A stretch of DNA of 64,000 bases from Candidatus Scybalocola faecipullorum (GCA_018716485.1 DVJY01000054.1:1-64000); one strand, 5' to 3'; shown: positions 51,802-60,428, counted from the first letter of the stretch. Notes: a model not told the origin generated them from the letters alone. Numbers and translations are program-made.

Positions 51802-52244
51802 TTCATATTTATATTAATGAAAAGCTGACTGAGATTCAGTGTGATGCGGATACAATGCTCATGGAAGTTTTGAGAAAAGCCGGATGCAAAAGCGTTAAAT
51901 GCGGATGCGAGACAACAAACTGCGGTTTGTGCACAGTATGGCTTGAAGGAACACCGGTGCTCTCGTGCAGCGTGCCTGCGGCAAGATGCGACAAAAAGCA
52001 TGTGACTACGCTGGAAGGCGTCCAGGAAGAGGCTGAAAAGATCGGCTCTCTGCTTGTTGACGAAGGCGCTGATCAGTGCGGTTTTTGTTCACCGGGACTG
52101 ATCATGAATATTATCGCTATGAAGAAAGAACTGACAAATCCTGATGAGGATCAGATTAAACATTATCTGGCCGGTAATCTGTGCCGCTGTACAGGATATA
52201 TGGCGCAGATGCGTGCAGTGAAAAAATATATGGAGGTGGAGTGA
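51795..52244 (+). CDS. Molybdenum hydroxylase [2Fe-2S] subunit (XdhC/CoxS-like)
   Basis: 149-residue electron-transfer subunit with two [2Fe-2S] clusters. The plant-type ferredoxin cluster ligands appear as KCGCETTNCGLCTVW plus CSVP, and the second cluster ligands as CGFCSPG and CRCTGY. These link the molybdenum centre to the FAD subunit. Overlap with both neighbours (7 bases upstream and 1 base downstream) shows a tightly coupled three-subunit operon. Confidence 0.95.
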   Translation: MLIHIYINEKLTEIQCDADTMLMEVLRKAGCKSVKCGCETTNCGLCTVWLEGTPVLSCSVPAARCDKKHVTTLEGVQEEAEKIGSLLVDEGADQCGFCSPGLIMNIIAMKKELTNPDEDQIKHYLAGNLCRCTGYMAQMRAVKKYMEVE

Positions 52245-54565
52245 TGAGATATATCAGCAAACCTGTCAGAAAGGTTGACGGTATGGCGCTCGTAAAAGGG
52301 AAGCCTCTCTATACAAATGATCTCGCACCGGAAGATTGTCTGGTCGTACTGGCGCTGCGCAGCCCTTATGCCTATGCGCGCATACGGTCAATTGATGTGT
52401 CTAAGGCGCTGCTTGTTAAAGGGGTAGAATGCGTTCTTACATACAAAGACATGCCGGATATCCGATTTACAAAAGCGGGACAGACTTATCCTGAACCGTC
52501 TCCGTATGACCGAAAGATTCTTGATGAATATGTGCGCTATGTGGGTGATGAGGTGGCGCTGGTAGGCGCGGTTAACGAAAAAGCTGCCCGGCAGGCGCTC
52601 CGGATGATCAAAGTCGACTATGAAGTGTTAAAGCCTGTACTGGATTATAAGACAGCCATAGACAATGAATCTGTGGTGCATATGGAAAAAGACTATATCA
52701 ATGCCAGATTCTGCAATACTGCGCCGGAAAGAAATATACTGACTTACGGCGAGGAAAGCAATGGTGATGTGGAGGCTGAGTTCGCCGCCAGTGATCTGAT
52801 CGTCGAGGAGACTTATGAGATTCAGGCTCAGGAACAGTCGATGATGGAAACATTTCGGACATATACTTATTTGGACCACAACGACCGCCTTGTCTGTGTG
52901 ACATCGACTCAGGTGCCGTTTCATGTGCGCCGTCAGCTGTCAAGGGCTCTTGGTATCCCTCAGACGAGAATCCGTGTCGTAAAGCCGAGGATCGGCGGCG
53001 GATTCGGAGCAAAGCAGACGGTAGTTTCAGAGTTTTATCCTGCAGTCGTGACGTTAAAGACAGGCAGGGCTGCCAAGATGATCTACAGCCGTCAGGAAAC
53101 ATTTGCATGTTCCAACAGCCGGCATCAGATGCAGGTACATGTGAAAGTCGGCGCCAACTCCGATGGGCATATTCGTGCCATTGAAGTTGATGCGCTGTCC
53201 AATCAGGGCGCCTACGGAGAGCACGGAACGACGACCATCGGACTGGTCGGCCATAAATCCATCCCGCTGTATAATCAGGCCGAGGCATTTCGGTTTAAAT
53301 GGCATACAGTCTATACAAACATGATGCCGGGCGGAGCATTCCGCGGCTACGGCGCGACACAAGGTATTTTCGCTGTAGAATCGGCGGTCAATGAACTGGC
53401 GATCAAGCTTGGTATGGACAGCAGTTTGATCCGTGAGAAAAATATGCTGCATTTCGGAGAGATTCTTAAGGCATACTATAATGAGCCGCTGACAAGCTGC
53501 GCCCTTGACCGCTGCATTGTCCGGGGCAAAGAGATGATCGGATGGGATGAAAAATATCCGATGAAAAAGATCAGCGAAACAAAGGTCCGCGGTGTCGGTA
53601 TGGCGATTGCCATGCAGGGATCAGGCATTTCAAATGTTGATGTTTCATCGGCGGAAATCAAGCTTAACGACGGCGGATACTATACGTTAAAAATCGGTTC
53701 TACTGACATGGGCACAGGCTGCGATACAATTCTGACTCAGATTGCAGCAGAGACATTGCTGGCGGATATGGATAAATTTATCATTGCTCAGGTTGATACA
53801 GATGTTTCGCCTTATGATCCGGGTTCCTATGCGTCAAGTACAACGTATGTGGCAGGTATGGCGGTTTTTAATGCGGCAACAAGTCTGAAAAATAAGATTA
53901 TTTATGAAGGGGCGCGGATGATCGATCCGGATAAATACGGCGACAGAGAAGCGCCGTTCAACCCGAAAAAGTTCTTTTTTACCGGAGAGAAAGTGATTGA
54001 AGTATCCACCGGCAAATTTGTAACGCTGGATGAGATTGCCATTTCATGTGCGGGCGGCATTCAGGGCAATTATCTTAATGCCACAGGATTTTATTCCAGT
54101 CCCACATCGCCGCCGCCGCTGATGGCCGGCTTTGCTGAAGTTGAACTGGATCTTGAAACGGGCAAATATGAGCTTCTGGATTTCGCGGCGGTCGTTGACT
54201 GCGGTACGGTGATCAATGCCAATCTGGCAAGAGTGCAGACAGAGGGCGGTATTGCCCAGGGTATCGGCCTTGCCATGTATGAAGATGTTCACTACAGTGA
54301 AAAAGGCAAGATGATGACAAATTCCTTTATGCAGTATAAAATACCATCCCGTGTGGATATTTCCAAAATACGCGTGGATTTTGAATCCAGTTATGAACCG
54401 TCAGGCCCTTACGGCGCAAAATCTATCGGAGAGATTGTTGTCAATACACCGGCTCCGGCCATTGCAGACGCGCTTCGAAATGCGGCGGGAATCAACATGA
54501 GAAGTCTTCCGATCACACCTGAAAAAGTCTTTATGGCTCTTCAGGAAAAAAATAAGGAATCGTAA
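52244..54565 (+). CDS. Molybdenum hydroxylase catalytic subunit (XdhA-like, probably selenium-dependent)
   Basis: 773-residue molybdopterin-binding subunit of the xanthine oxidase family. Motifs in order: VDGMALVKGKPLYTNDL opening; GGGFGAKQ around the active-site loop; the AFRGYGATQ arginine loop; the moco loop near AIAMQGSG; and GAKSIGEIVV with the catalytic glutamate near the C-terminus. The substrate may be xanthine, nicotinate, purine or another heterocycle. Linkage to yqeB, yqeC, selD and yedF is the known signature of selenium-dependent hydroxylases carrying a labile Se ligand. GGAGG precedes the start at 52244. Confidence 0.93.
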   Translation: MRYISKPVRKVDGMALVKGKPLYTNDLAPEDCLVVLALRSPYAYARIRSIDVSKALLVKGVECVLTYKDMPDIRFTKAGQTYPEPSPYDRKILDEYVRYVGDEVALVGAVNEKAARQALRMIKVDYEVLKPVLDYKTAIDNESVVHMEKDYINARFCNTAPERNILTYGEESNGDVEAEFAASDLIVEETYEIQAQEQSMMETFRTYTYLDHNDRLVCVTSTQVPFHVRRQLSRALGIPQTRIRVVKPRIGGGFGAKQTVVSEFYPAVVTLKTGRAAKMIYSRQETFACSNSRHQMQVHVKVGANSDGHIRAIEVDALSNQGAYGEHGTTTIGLVGHKSIPLYNQAEAFRFKWHTVYTNMMPGGAFRGYGATQGIFAVESAVNELAIKLGMDSSLIREKNMLHFGEILKAYYNEPLTSCALDRCIVRGKEMIGWDEKYPMKKISETKVRGVGMAIAMQGSGISNVDVSSAEIKLNDGGYYTLKIGSTDMGTGCDTILTQIAAETLLADMDKFIIAQVDTDVSPYDPGSYASSTTYVAGMAVFNAATSLKNKIIYEGARMIDPDKYGDREAPFNPKKFFFTGEKVIEVSTGKFVTLDEIAISCAGGIQGNYLNATGFYSSPTSPPPLMAGFAEVELDLETGKYELLDFAAVVDCGTVINANLARVQTEGGIAQGIGLAMYEDVHYSEKGKMMTNSFMQYKIPSRVDISKIRVDFESSYEPSGPYGAKSIGEIVVNTPAPAIADALRNAAGINMRSLPITPEKVFMALQEKNKES

Positions 54566-54575
54566 CATTTGTTAC
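54562..54575. promoter_or_regulatory. Palindromic candidate operator upstream of rubredoxin
   Basis: GTAACA-TT-TGTTAC is a perfect 6+2+6 inverted repeat overlapping the stop codon of the hydroxylase gene, about 105 bases before rubredoxin and the Crp/Fnr gene. It might bind that Crp/Fnr protein or a redox regulator. No clear sigma-A promoter could be assigned nearby; a TATGCT lies at 54597-54602. Confidence 0.4.
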
Positions 54576-54681
54576 AAACATATCATAATATTTATGGTAT
54601 GCTAAGTCACAGGAGAGGAGAAGGTTTCCTGTTCCTGATGACTATTTCAATAATGACAAATCAATAAAGGAGATTGAGACT

Positions 54682-54843
54682 ATGAAAAAGTATGAATGTG
54701 AACCATGCGGTTATATTTATGATCCTGAAGTCGGCGATCCGGATAATGGTATTGCTCCGGGCACAGCATTTGAAGATCTTCCGGAAGACTGGGTATGCCC
54801 GATCTGCGGTGTAGGTAAGGACGAGTTCAAAGAGGTTGAATAA
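54682..54843 (+). CDS. Rubredoxin
   Basis: 53-residue one-iron redox protein. The two iron-binding pairs are [19 protein letters not shown] (CxxCG) and [12 protein letters not shown] (CPxCG), with the usual [12 protein letters not shown] between them. AAAGGAG is nine bases upstream. It probably carries electrons in oxygen or peroxide defence, or for the adjacent hydroxylase, and the second possibility rests only on neighbourhood. The Crp/Fnr gene follows by six bases. Confidence 0.96.
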   Translation: MKKYECEPCGYIYDPEVGDPDNGIAPGTAFEDLPEDWVCPICGVGKDEFKEVE

Positions 54844-54849
54844 TTCCTG

Positions 54850-55527
54850 ATGGAAATTCAATACGATCAATGTGCGCTATTTCAGCACATGAATGAGAGT
54901 GAAGTAAGCCGGTGCCTGAGCTGTTCGGGCGCCGGTATTCAATATTACGAAAAAGACGATTTTATATATGATGTTCTTGAGAAGCCGGCTATGCTGTATG
55001 TGCTGATTGACGGCGCGGCCTTTGTCGGACGCAATCACTATTCCGGACGCAGATCGGTGCTTTATGAAGTACACCCTTATGATATTTTCGGTATCAGTGA
55101 TTTGTTTTCCGAACAGGAGACATATGACAGCTATGCTGTTGCTGTAGAAAAGTCGGTCGTGCTTGCGATTCCCAAACGTTTTCTATACCATCCGTGCGGC
55201 AGGGCATGCAGTCATCATGTACAGTTTATTTATAACATTTTGAGTATTTTATCCTCAAAGAACCATTCACTGACGCGTAAAATATCGCTTCTGTCCTCAG
55301 GCAATCTGCGCCGGAGGATATGCGGATACTTGCTGGATAACTGTGATAAGGGCGGGGTCGTCCGCCTGGCAATGAACAGAGAGCAGCTGGCGGATTACCT
55401 AAATGCGGAGCGCCCGTCACTGTCGCGCGAACTGATGCGGATGCAAAAAGAAGGGCTGATCGAGACAGACAGAAAACTTGTGATTATCCGGGATCTTGAA
55501 AAAATGAATCATATTGTTGACGATTAA
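54850..55527 (+). CDS. Crp/Fnr family transcriptional regulator
   Basis: 225-residue regulator with an N-terminal cyclic-nucleotide-binding-like jelly roll (about 20-130; MLYVLIDGAAFVGR, YEVHPYDIFGISDLF) and a C-terminal HTH_Crp (about 150-220; NREQLADYLNAERPSLSRELMRM, recognition helix RPSLSREL). Two N-terminal cysteines (CLSCSG) and one at residue 8 might sense redox, but an Fnr cluster is not established. It is likely to control the flanking hydroxylase and selenium genes. It begins six bases after rubredoxin, with a weak RBS. A terminator follows. Confidence 0.9.
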   Translation: MEIQYDQCALFQHMNESEVSRCLSCSGAGIQYYEKDDFIYDVLEKPAMLYVLIDGAAFVGRNHYSGRRSVLYEVHPYDIFGISDLFSEQETYDSYAVAVEKSVVLAIPKRFLYHPCGRACSHHVQFIYNILSILSSKNHSLTRKISLLSSGNLRRRICGYLLDNCDKGGVVRLAMNREQLADYLNAERPSLSRELMRMQKEGLIETDRKLVIIRDLEKMNHIVDD

Positions 55528-55577
55528 ACGGCCGCCAAAGGCAGACAGACAATCTGCTTTTGACGGCCGTTTGCTGT
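55526..55577 (+). terminator. Intrinsic terminator after the Crp/Fnr gene
   Basis: AAACGGCCG (55526-55534) pairs with CGGCCGTTT (55564-55572). Inner GGCAGA/TCTGC pairs extend the stem, and a T-rich stretch follows. Confidence 0.8.
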
Positions 55578-55620
55578 ATTTTTGGGAAGGCATATTTATC
55601 AGCAGTCATAAAGTGAAAGG

Positions 55621-55649
55621 TAGACCGCGGCAGGTAAAAATGGTATAAT
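55621..55649 (+). promoter_or_regulatory. Promoter of the yqeC-yqeB-moeA-selD-yedF unit
   Basis: TAGACC (55621-55626), a 17-base spacer and a perfect TATAAT (55644-55649). The roughly 70-base leader that follows contains GGCGC/GCGCC and ATGGC/GCCAT pairs and may be structured. Confidence 0.65.
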
Positions 55650-55726
55650 AATTCCAATGGCGCGGAGCGCCGCTTTCTGCCATGTGCACGCGGCATAGTG
55701 ACCAAAGATGCTGACGAGGGGAGGTA

Positions 55727-56980
55727 TTGCTGCTGAAATTTGAAAGAACAGAGCTTATAAAAACAGATGACATCCCGAAGGGCAGTGTGATTTCTGTCGT
55801 CGGATGCGGCGGAAAGACAACCCTGATCGAATATATGGCGGCAGTACTGTCAAAGAAGTTTAAAGTCGGCGTAGCAGCTTCAGCCAAAATGCGTATGCCG
55901 CTGCCGGGAACATTTGATCAATGCTTCATCGGCAGCCAATCAGAGGTTATATTACCTGAGCCGGGGATTTATTATTTTGCGGACACATGTATGAAAACGC
56001 CGGAGGGGGACAAGCTGTGCGGATTTTCAGGCGATTTAAAGAAAAAAGCACTTTTGGCAACGGATATCATGCTGATAGAAGCAGACGGCAGCGCCCACAA
56101 GCCGGTGAAAGCGTGGAAAGAAGATGAGCCGGTAATTATCCAAGAAACGACGATGACCATCGGTGCTGCTGCTTTTGGGCGCATCGGTGAAGCTGCGGAC
56201 GGGACGACAATTCATAGGCTGCCTCTTTTTTTAAGTATTTATCCGGGAGCAGTGTCTAAAACACTGACTCGGGATATGTTTGAATGGATGATAGGATCCA
56301 AAGACGGTATGTTCAAAAACAGCCGGGGCCGGGCAGTTGTGTGGGAAAATCGGGCAGAGATCGCCGCGGTGGTTCTTGCATCAGGTTATGCCAGGCGGAT
56401 GGGCGCCAATAAACTGATGATTCCTGTCATGGGAAAGCCGATGATCGCCCATGTTTTTGAAGCCCTTGCCACCGTAAGCTTTTCCAAAAAGACCGTTGTT
56501 ACCAATCAGGCGTCTATTGGGGCGCTGGCAAAAAAATACGGCATCGACACGGTATTCAACCATCACGCCGACGAAGGCCAGAGCCGTTCAGTCGTATTGG
56601 GAACAGCGGCCTGCATGCGGCAGGAACATGGCGAAGGCGGCAAACACATCGACGGCCTTATGTTTTTTCCGGGCGATATGCCGCTTGTGACGCCGGATCT
56701 GATCAGAAAACTGATGACAGCCTTTGCTGCTGCCGGCAAAGAAAAAATCATTGTGCCGGTTTATTTGGGATCAGATCAAAAGACTTACCGGAGGGGCAGT
56801 CCGGTCATATTTCCGGCCGCATTTTCAGAAGCATTGATGCAGTTGTCCGGTGACAGCGGCGGACGTCAGATTTTAAAAAAATATCCTGAAAAAGTTTACG
56901 AAGTACCTGTCGGTGACGGCCGTTTAGGTACGGATATAGACAGCAGTGAAGATTTAATAAAATTAAGGAGCAGAACATGA
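55727..56980 (+). CDS. yqeC: YqeC-MobA/MocA fusion, selenium-dependent moco maturation protein
   Basis: 417-residue two-domain protein. Residues 1-200 match YqeC, with a P-loop-like VGCGGKTT (about 25-32) and LLIEADG-type MLIEADGSAHKPVKAW. Residues 205-417 are a MobA/MocA-like nucleotidyltransferase (VVLASGYARRMGANKLM, FFPGDMPLVTPDLI), which would attach CMP or GMP to molybdopterin. The role is cofactor maturation for the nearby hydroxylase. The TTG start sits very close to GGGGAGG, and a CTG at 55733 is better spaced; the true start is uncertain by two codons. It overlaps yqeB by four bases. Confidence 0.9.
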   Translation: MLLKFERTELIKTDDIPKGSVISVVGCGGKTTLIEYMAAVLSKKFKVGVAASAKMRMPLPGTFDQCFIGSQSEVILPEPGIYYFADTCMKTPEGDKLCGFSGDLKKKALLATDIMLIEADGSAHKPVKAWKEDEPVIIQETTMTIGAAAFGRIGEAADGTTIHRLPLFLSIYPGAVSKTLTRDMFEWMIGSKDGMFKNSRGRAVVWENRAEIAAVVLASGYARRMGANKLMIPVMGKPMIAHVFEALATVSFSKKTVVTNQASIGALAKKYGIDTVFNHHADEGQSRSVVLGTAACMRQEHGEGGKHIDGLMFFPGDMPLVTPDLIRKLMTAFAAAGKEKIIVPVYLGSDQKTYRRGSPVIFPAAFSEALMQLSGDSGGRQILKKYPEKVYEVPVGDGRLGTDIDSSEDLIKLRSRT

Positions 56981-57783
56981 AAATTAAGGAAACACGGATT
57001 ATTGTCCGAGGCGCAGGCGATCTGGCAACAGGGACGATTTACTGTCTCCATCAGTGCGGGTTTCAAGTTGCCGCATTGGAGATTGAAAATCCGACCGTGA
57101 TCCGCCGGTATGCCGCTTTTGCAGAAGCCATGTTTACCGGTGAGACCGAAGTGGAACACGTCATTGCTAAAAAAACGGAAACAAAAGAGCAGATTGAGGC
57201 CTGTTGGCGTCAGGGACAGATTCCTTTGATGGCAGATGCCAAAGGTGTATGGATTGAACGGCTGAAACCGGCTGTTGTTGTTGATGCCATTCTAGCCAAA
57301 AAAAATCTGGGCACATCCCGGGCGATGGCGCCTCTTGTGATCGGCCTTGGACCGGGCTTTACAGCGGGCGATGATGTGGATGTTGTCATCGAGACGATGC
57401 GCGGACACAGGCTGGGGCGTATCATTACAGAGGGGACAGCCATAGCAAACACAGGCGTCCCGGGAAATATCGGCGGTTTTACTTCAGAGCGGGTCATTCA
57501 TGCGCCGGCCTCGGGAATGATGAGAAATGTATGCCGTATCAGTGATATTGTCAAAAAAGGTGATATTATCGCTTATATTGGCGATACTGCAGTGCCGGCA
57601 TCCATTGACGGTGTGCTCAGAGGTCTTTTAAGAGACGGCATGCCTGTGGAAAAAGGATTGAAAATCGCGGATATTGATCCGCGGATCAGTGAACAGTCCA
57701 ACTGTTTTACAATTTCCGACAAGGCAAGAACGATTGCCGGCTGCGTGCTTCAGGCGATTTTGATGAAAGGCGGTGTGGAATAA
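56977..57783 (+). CDS. yqeB: Selenium-dependent molybdenum hydroxylase accessory protein YqeB
   Basis: 268-residue protein of the EF2563/YqeB family, a marker of SDMH systems. It starts with a Rossmann-like RIIVRGAGDLATGTIYCL. The central LVIGLGPGFTAGDDVDVVIETMRGHRLG (in parts) and GNIGGFTSERVIHAP are typical. The proposed role is insertion or maintenance of the labile selenium in the molybdenum cofactor; the exact chemistry is not known. It overlaps yqeC by four bases and its stop overlaps the next start (TAATG). Confidence 0.92.
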   Translation: MKIKETRIIVRGAGDLATGTIYCLHQCGFQVAALEIENPTVIRRYAAFAEAMFTGETEVEHVIAKKTETKEQIEACWRQGQIPLMADAKGVWIERLKPAVVVDAILAKKNLGTSRAMAPLVIGLGPGFTAGDDVDVVIETMRGHRLGRIITEGTAIANTGVPGNIGGFTSERVIHAPASGMMRNVCRISDIVKKGDIIAYIGDTAVPASIDGVLRGLLRDGMPVEKGLKIADIDPRISEQSNCFTISDKARTIAGCVLQAILMKGGVE

Positions 57784-58805
57784 TGAAAAAAATTCCGGTA
57801 GAACAGGCAGTAGGGTCAGTACTTTGCCATGATATTACCCAGATCATACCGGGGGAATTTAAAGGTCGGCGGTTTAAAAAGGGACATATAGTAACGGAAG
57901 AAGATATTCCGGTGCTGTTGTCTTTGGGAAAAGATCATTTATATGTGTGGGAAGATGAACCGGGCATGGTCCATGAAAATGATGCAGCTATCTTTTTGAA
58001 AGATATTGCTATGGGTCAGGGGCTGACTTTCGGAGAAATCAAAGAAGGAAAGATCAGCTTTAACGCGGCATTTGACGGTCTGTTGAAGATTAATGTAGGG
58101 TTGCTGACAGAATTGAATATGCTCGGAGAAATCTCATTTGCCACATTGATGAATGACACGCCGGTCAAAAAAGGACAAAATGTGGCGGCAGCAAGAGTTA
58201 TTCCGCTTGTTATACGGCAGGAAAAGCTGGATGAAGCAAAGGCTTTGCTGAATGGTACGAAGATTGTATCTGTATTGCCGCTGAAGCCGAAAAAAGCCGG
58301 GATTGTGACCACAGGCAGCGAGGTCTATTATCACCGGATCGAGGACAAATTCGGGCCTGTGATACGTCAGAAGATGGAGCAGTATGGCTGTGAGGTGATG
58401 GGACAGACCTTTGTGCCTGATGATAAAGCACAGATCAAAGCGGCTATACAGGCGTGGCTTGATGCCGGCGCAGAAATGATTTTCTGTACCGGAGGTATGA
58501 GTGTGGATCCTGATGATATGACACCGGCCGCAATTAAAGAAATCGGCTGCCGGATTGTTACTTACGGGACGCCGGTGCTGCCGGGAGCTATGTTTTTGAT
58601 GGCTTACAGCGGAGATATTCCGGTGATGGGACTGCCGGGCTGTGTCATGCATGCAAAAACGACCGTATTTGATATTGTGCTGCCTAAAATTCTGGCGGGT
58701 GAGACGATTACGTTAAGAGATACTGCAGTGCTCGGTCACGGCGGCCTTTGCATGCAGTGCGACCCGTGCCGTTATCCGGTATGTCATTTTGGAAAGGGAG
58801 ATTAA
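57783..58805 (+). CDS. MoeA-like molybdopterin-binding protein with C-terminal Cys cluster
   Basis: 340 residues. The N-terminal two-thirds are MoeA-like, and the central MoCF_biosynth fold is visible (AGIVTTGSEVYYHR, IFCTGGMSVDPDDMTPAAIKEIG in parts, MGLPGCVMHAKTTVFDIVLP). It ends with four cysteines in CMQCDPCRYPVC (CX2CX2CX4C), likely a metal or cluster site. It probably helps insert molybdenum or handles the cofactor of the SDMH enzyme. It lies between yqeB and selD with overlap and a four-base gap. Confidence 0.88.
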   Translation: MKKIPVEQAVGSVLCHDITQIIPGEFKGRRFKKGHIVTEEDIPVLLSLGKDHLYVWEDEPGMVHENDAAIFLKDIAMGQGLTFGEIKEGKISFNAAFDGLLKINVGLLTELNMLGEISFATLMNDTPVKKGQNVAAARVIPLVIRQEKLDEAKALLNGTKIVSVLPLKPKKAGIVTTGSEVYYHRIEDKFGPVIRQKMEQYGCEVMGQTFVPDDKAQIKAAIQAWLDAGAEMIFCTGGMSVDPDDMTPAAIKEIGCRIVTYGTPVLPGAMFLMAYSGDIPVMGLPGCVMHAKTTVFDIVLPKILAGETITLRDTAVLGHGGLCMQCDPCRYPVCHFGKGD

Positions 58806-58809
58806 TGGA

Positions 58810-59844
58810 ATGAAGGAGAAAATCAGACTGACAAGTCTGTGCCAGACCGGCGGCTGCGGGGCAAAAATACCGGCAGGACGCTTGGAAGAAATCGTCAGAG
58901 AACTGCCGGTGCTTCACGATGACAGGCTTCTTGTCGGCTTTGATTATGCGGATGATGCCGGAGTATATAAAGTCAATGATGAACTCGCCATCATTCAGAC
59001 GCTGGATTTTTTTCCGCCGGTAGTTGATGATCCGTATATGTTCGGACAGATTGCGGCGGCCAATGCCCTGAGCGATGTCTATGCCATGGGCGGTACTGTG
59101 AAAACGGCGATGAATATTGTGGCATTTCCGGACAGTCTTGATGCCGGGATCCTTGGCGATATTTTAAAAGGCGGCGCCCAAAAAGTGATGGAAGCCGGAG
59201 GCATTTTGTGCGGCGGCCATTCTATCCGGGATAATGAACCAAAATACGGGCTTTCGGTGACGGGTTTTGTCCATCCGGATAAGATTTTGGCAAATTCGGG
59301 AGCAAAAGCCGGAGATCTGCTGATCTTCACAAAAAAGCTGGGTGTGGGCATCGTTATGGCGGCAAAAAATATGGACATGGACAGTGAAGGCGCTTTTGAT
59401 GAGGCAGCTGCGTCCATGGCACTGCTCAACCGCTACGCCTGTGAAGCAATGTCGGCATTTGATGTGCATGCATGTACGGATGTGACCGGATTCGGTTTTA
59501 TGGGCCATTTGTATGAAATGATGAAAGCTTCGGGGACGAGCGCATTGATTTATAAAGATCAGGTGCCGGTCATCGGCGCGGCGGTTGATTATGCAGATCA
59601 GTTTATGATCACTTGTGCCGGACAGCGCAACCGCAGACACACAGAAGCAGCAGCAGAACTCATCGATGTGGCTTTCGGCCTTCAGGAAGTGTTGTTTGAT
59701 CCGCAGACGAGCGGCGGCCTGCTCATTTCCTGTGAAGCTTCTCAGGCGTCGCAGCTGCTTGAAAAGCTGAAAGAAAAAAATCCGGCGGCAGCAATCGTCG
59801 GGCAGGTTACAGAACAAACAGAAAAATCAATGACAGTTTTTTGA
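58810..59844 (+). CDS. selD: Selenophosphate synthetase SelD (selenide, water dikinase)
   Basis: Makes selenophosphate from selenide and ATP. The N-terminal active site is QTGGCGAKI with C16 and K19 (cysteine codon TGC, not a selenocysteine TGA). The ATP-site segments TLDFFPPVVDDPYMFGQIAAANALSD (in parts) and AMNIVAFP, and the C-terminal DPQTSGGLL also match. The 344 residues are normal. The ATG at 58810 is nine bases after AAAGGGAG; a TTG at 58789 lies inside the previous gene. No selA, selB or selU gene is in the window, so its partner here is probably the SDMH pathway. Confidence 0.95.
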   Translation: MKEKIRLTSLCQTGGCGAKIPAGRLEEIVRELPVLHDDRLLVGFDYADDAGVYKVNDELAIIQTLDFFPPVVDDPYMFGQIAAANALSDVYAMGGTVKTAMNIVAFPDSLDAGILGDILKGGAQKVMEAGGILCGGHSIRDNEPKYGLSVTGFVHPDKILANSGAKAGDLLIFTKKLGVGIVMAAKNMDMDSEGAFDEAAASMALLNRYACEAMSAFDVHACTDVTGFGFMGHLYEMMKASGTSALIYKDQVPVIGAAVDYADQFMITCAGQRNRRHTEAAAELIDVAFGLQEVLFDPQTSGGLLISCEASQASQLLEKLKEKNPAAAIVGQVTEQTEKSMTVF

Positions 59845-59858
59845 CAGGGAGGAAGCGT

Positions 59859-60428
59859 ATGTTTTATGTAGATGCGAAAGGGCTTGTATGCCCGAGACCG
59901 GTGATTATGGCAAAGAAAGCGCTTGAGTCCAATGACGAAATCTGCATTCTTGTGGATAATGAGACATCAGCTCAGAATCTGGAAAAAATGGCTTCAGTGA
60001 TGGCGTTGGCTTATGAGTGTCAGACAAAAGACGGCATTTATGAAATTACGCTGAAAAAAACAGGAGAAATCCACGCACAGGCAGAAGACGATAACGATTA
60101 TATTGTCGTTGTCAGCTCAAAATTCGCAGGACAGGGTGATGATACACTGGGAGAAGCGCTGATGAAAAGTTTTATATATACATTGACTGAGGCGGAAAAA
60201 CTGCCGGCGACGATGATTTTTTATAACGGCGGCGTCTGGCTGACAACCGAAGGTTCGCCGGTGATCGAAGATATTAAGAAGCTTGAAAGCGCCGGCGTGG
60301 AAATATTATCATGCGGTACATGCCTGAATTTTTACGGACTGACGGAAAAACTTCTTGCAGGCGGCGTGACGAATATGTATGTCATCGCAGAAAAACAGAT
60401 GAAAGCCAAAAGAATCGTGCGCCCGTAA
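59859..60428 (+). CDS. yedF: Sulfurtransferase-like selenium metabolism protein YedF
   Basis: 189 residues. The N-terminal TusA/SirA-like domain carries the CPxP motif (LVCPRPVIMAKKAL, C11), followed by a DsrE-like domain (about 85-189; LGEALMKSFIYTL, MIFYNGGVWLT, GVEILSCGTCLNFY with a C-x-x-C). This domain pair next to selD defines the selenium-linked YedF family. It may carry selenium or sulfur as persulfide or perselenide. RBS GGGAGG is seven bases before the ATG. It begins 14 bases after selD. Confidence 0.92.
   Translation: MFYVDAKGLVCPRPVIMAKKALESNDEICILVDNETSAQNLEKMASVMALAYECQTKDGIYEITLKKTGEIHAQAEDDNDYIVVVSSKFAGQGDDTLGEALMKSFIYTLTEAEKLPATMIFYNGGVWLTTEGSPVIEDIKKLESAGVEILSCGTCLNFYGLTEKLLAGGVTNMYVIAEKQMKAKRIVRP

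Noticed and set aside
50998-54565. Aerobic CO dehydrogenase (CoxLMS)
   Set aside because: Subunit types are shared, but the selenium maturation neighbours and anaerobic setting favour a purine or heterocycle hydroxylase. The CoxL active-site Cys loop was not recognised.
58852-58870. Selenocysteine in SelD
   Set aside because: The active-site codon is TGC, and no in-frame TGA occurs there.
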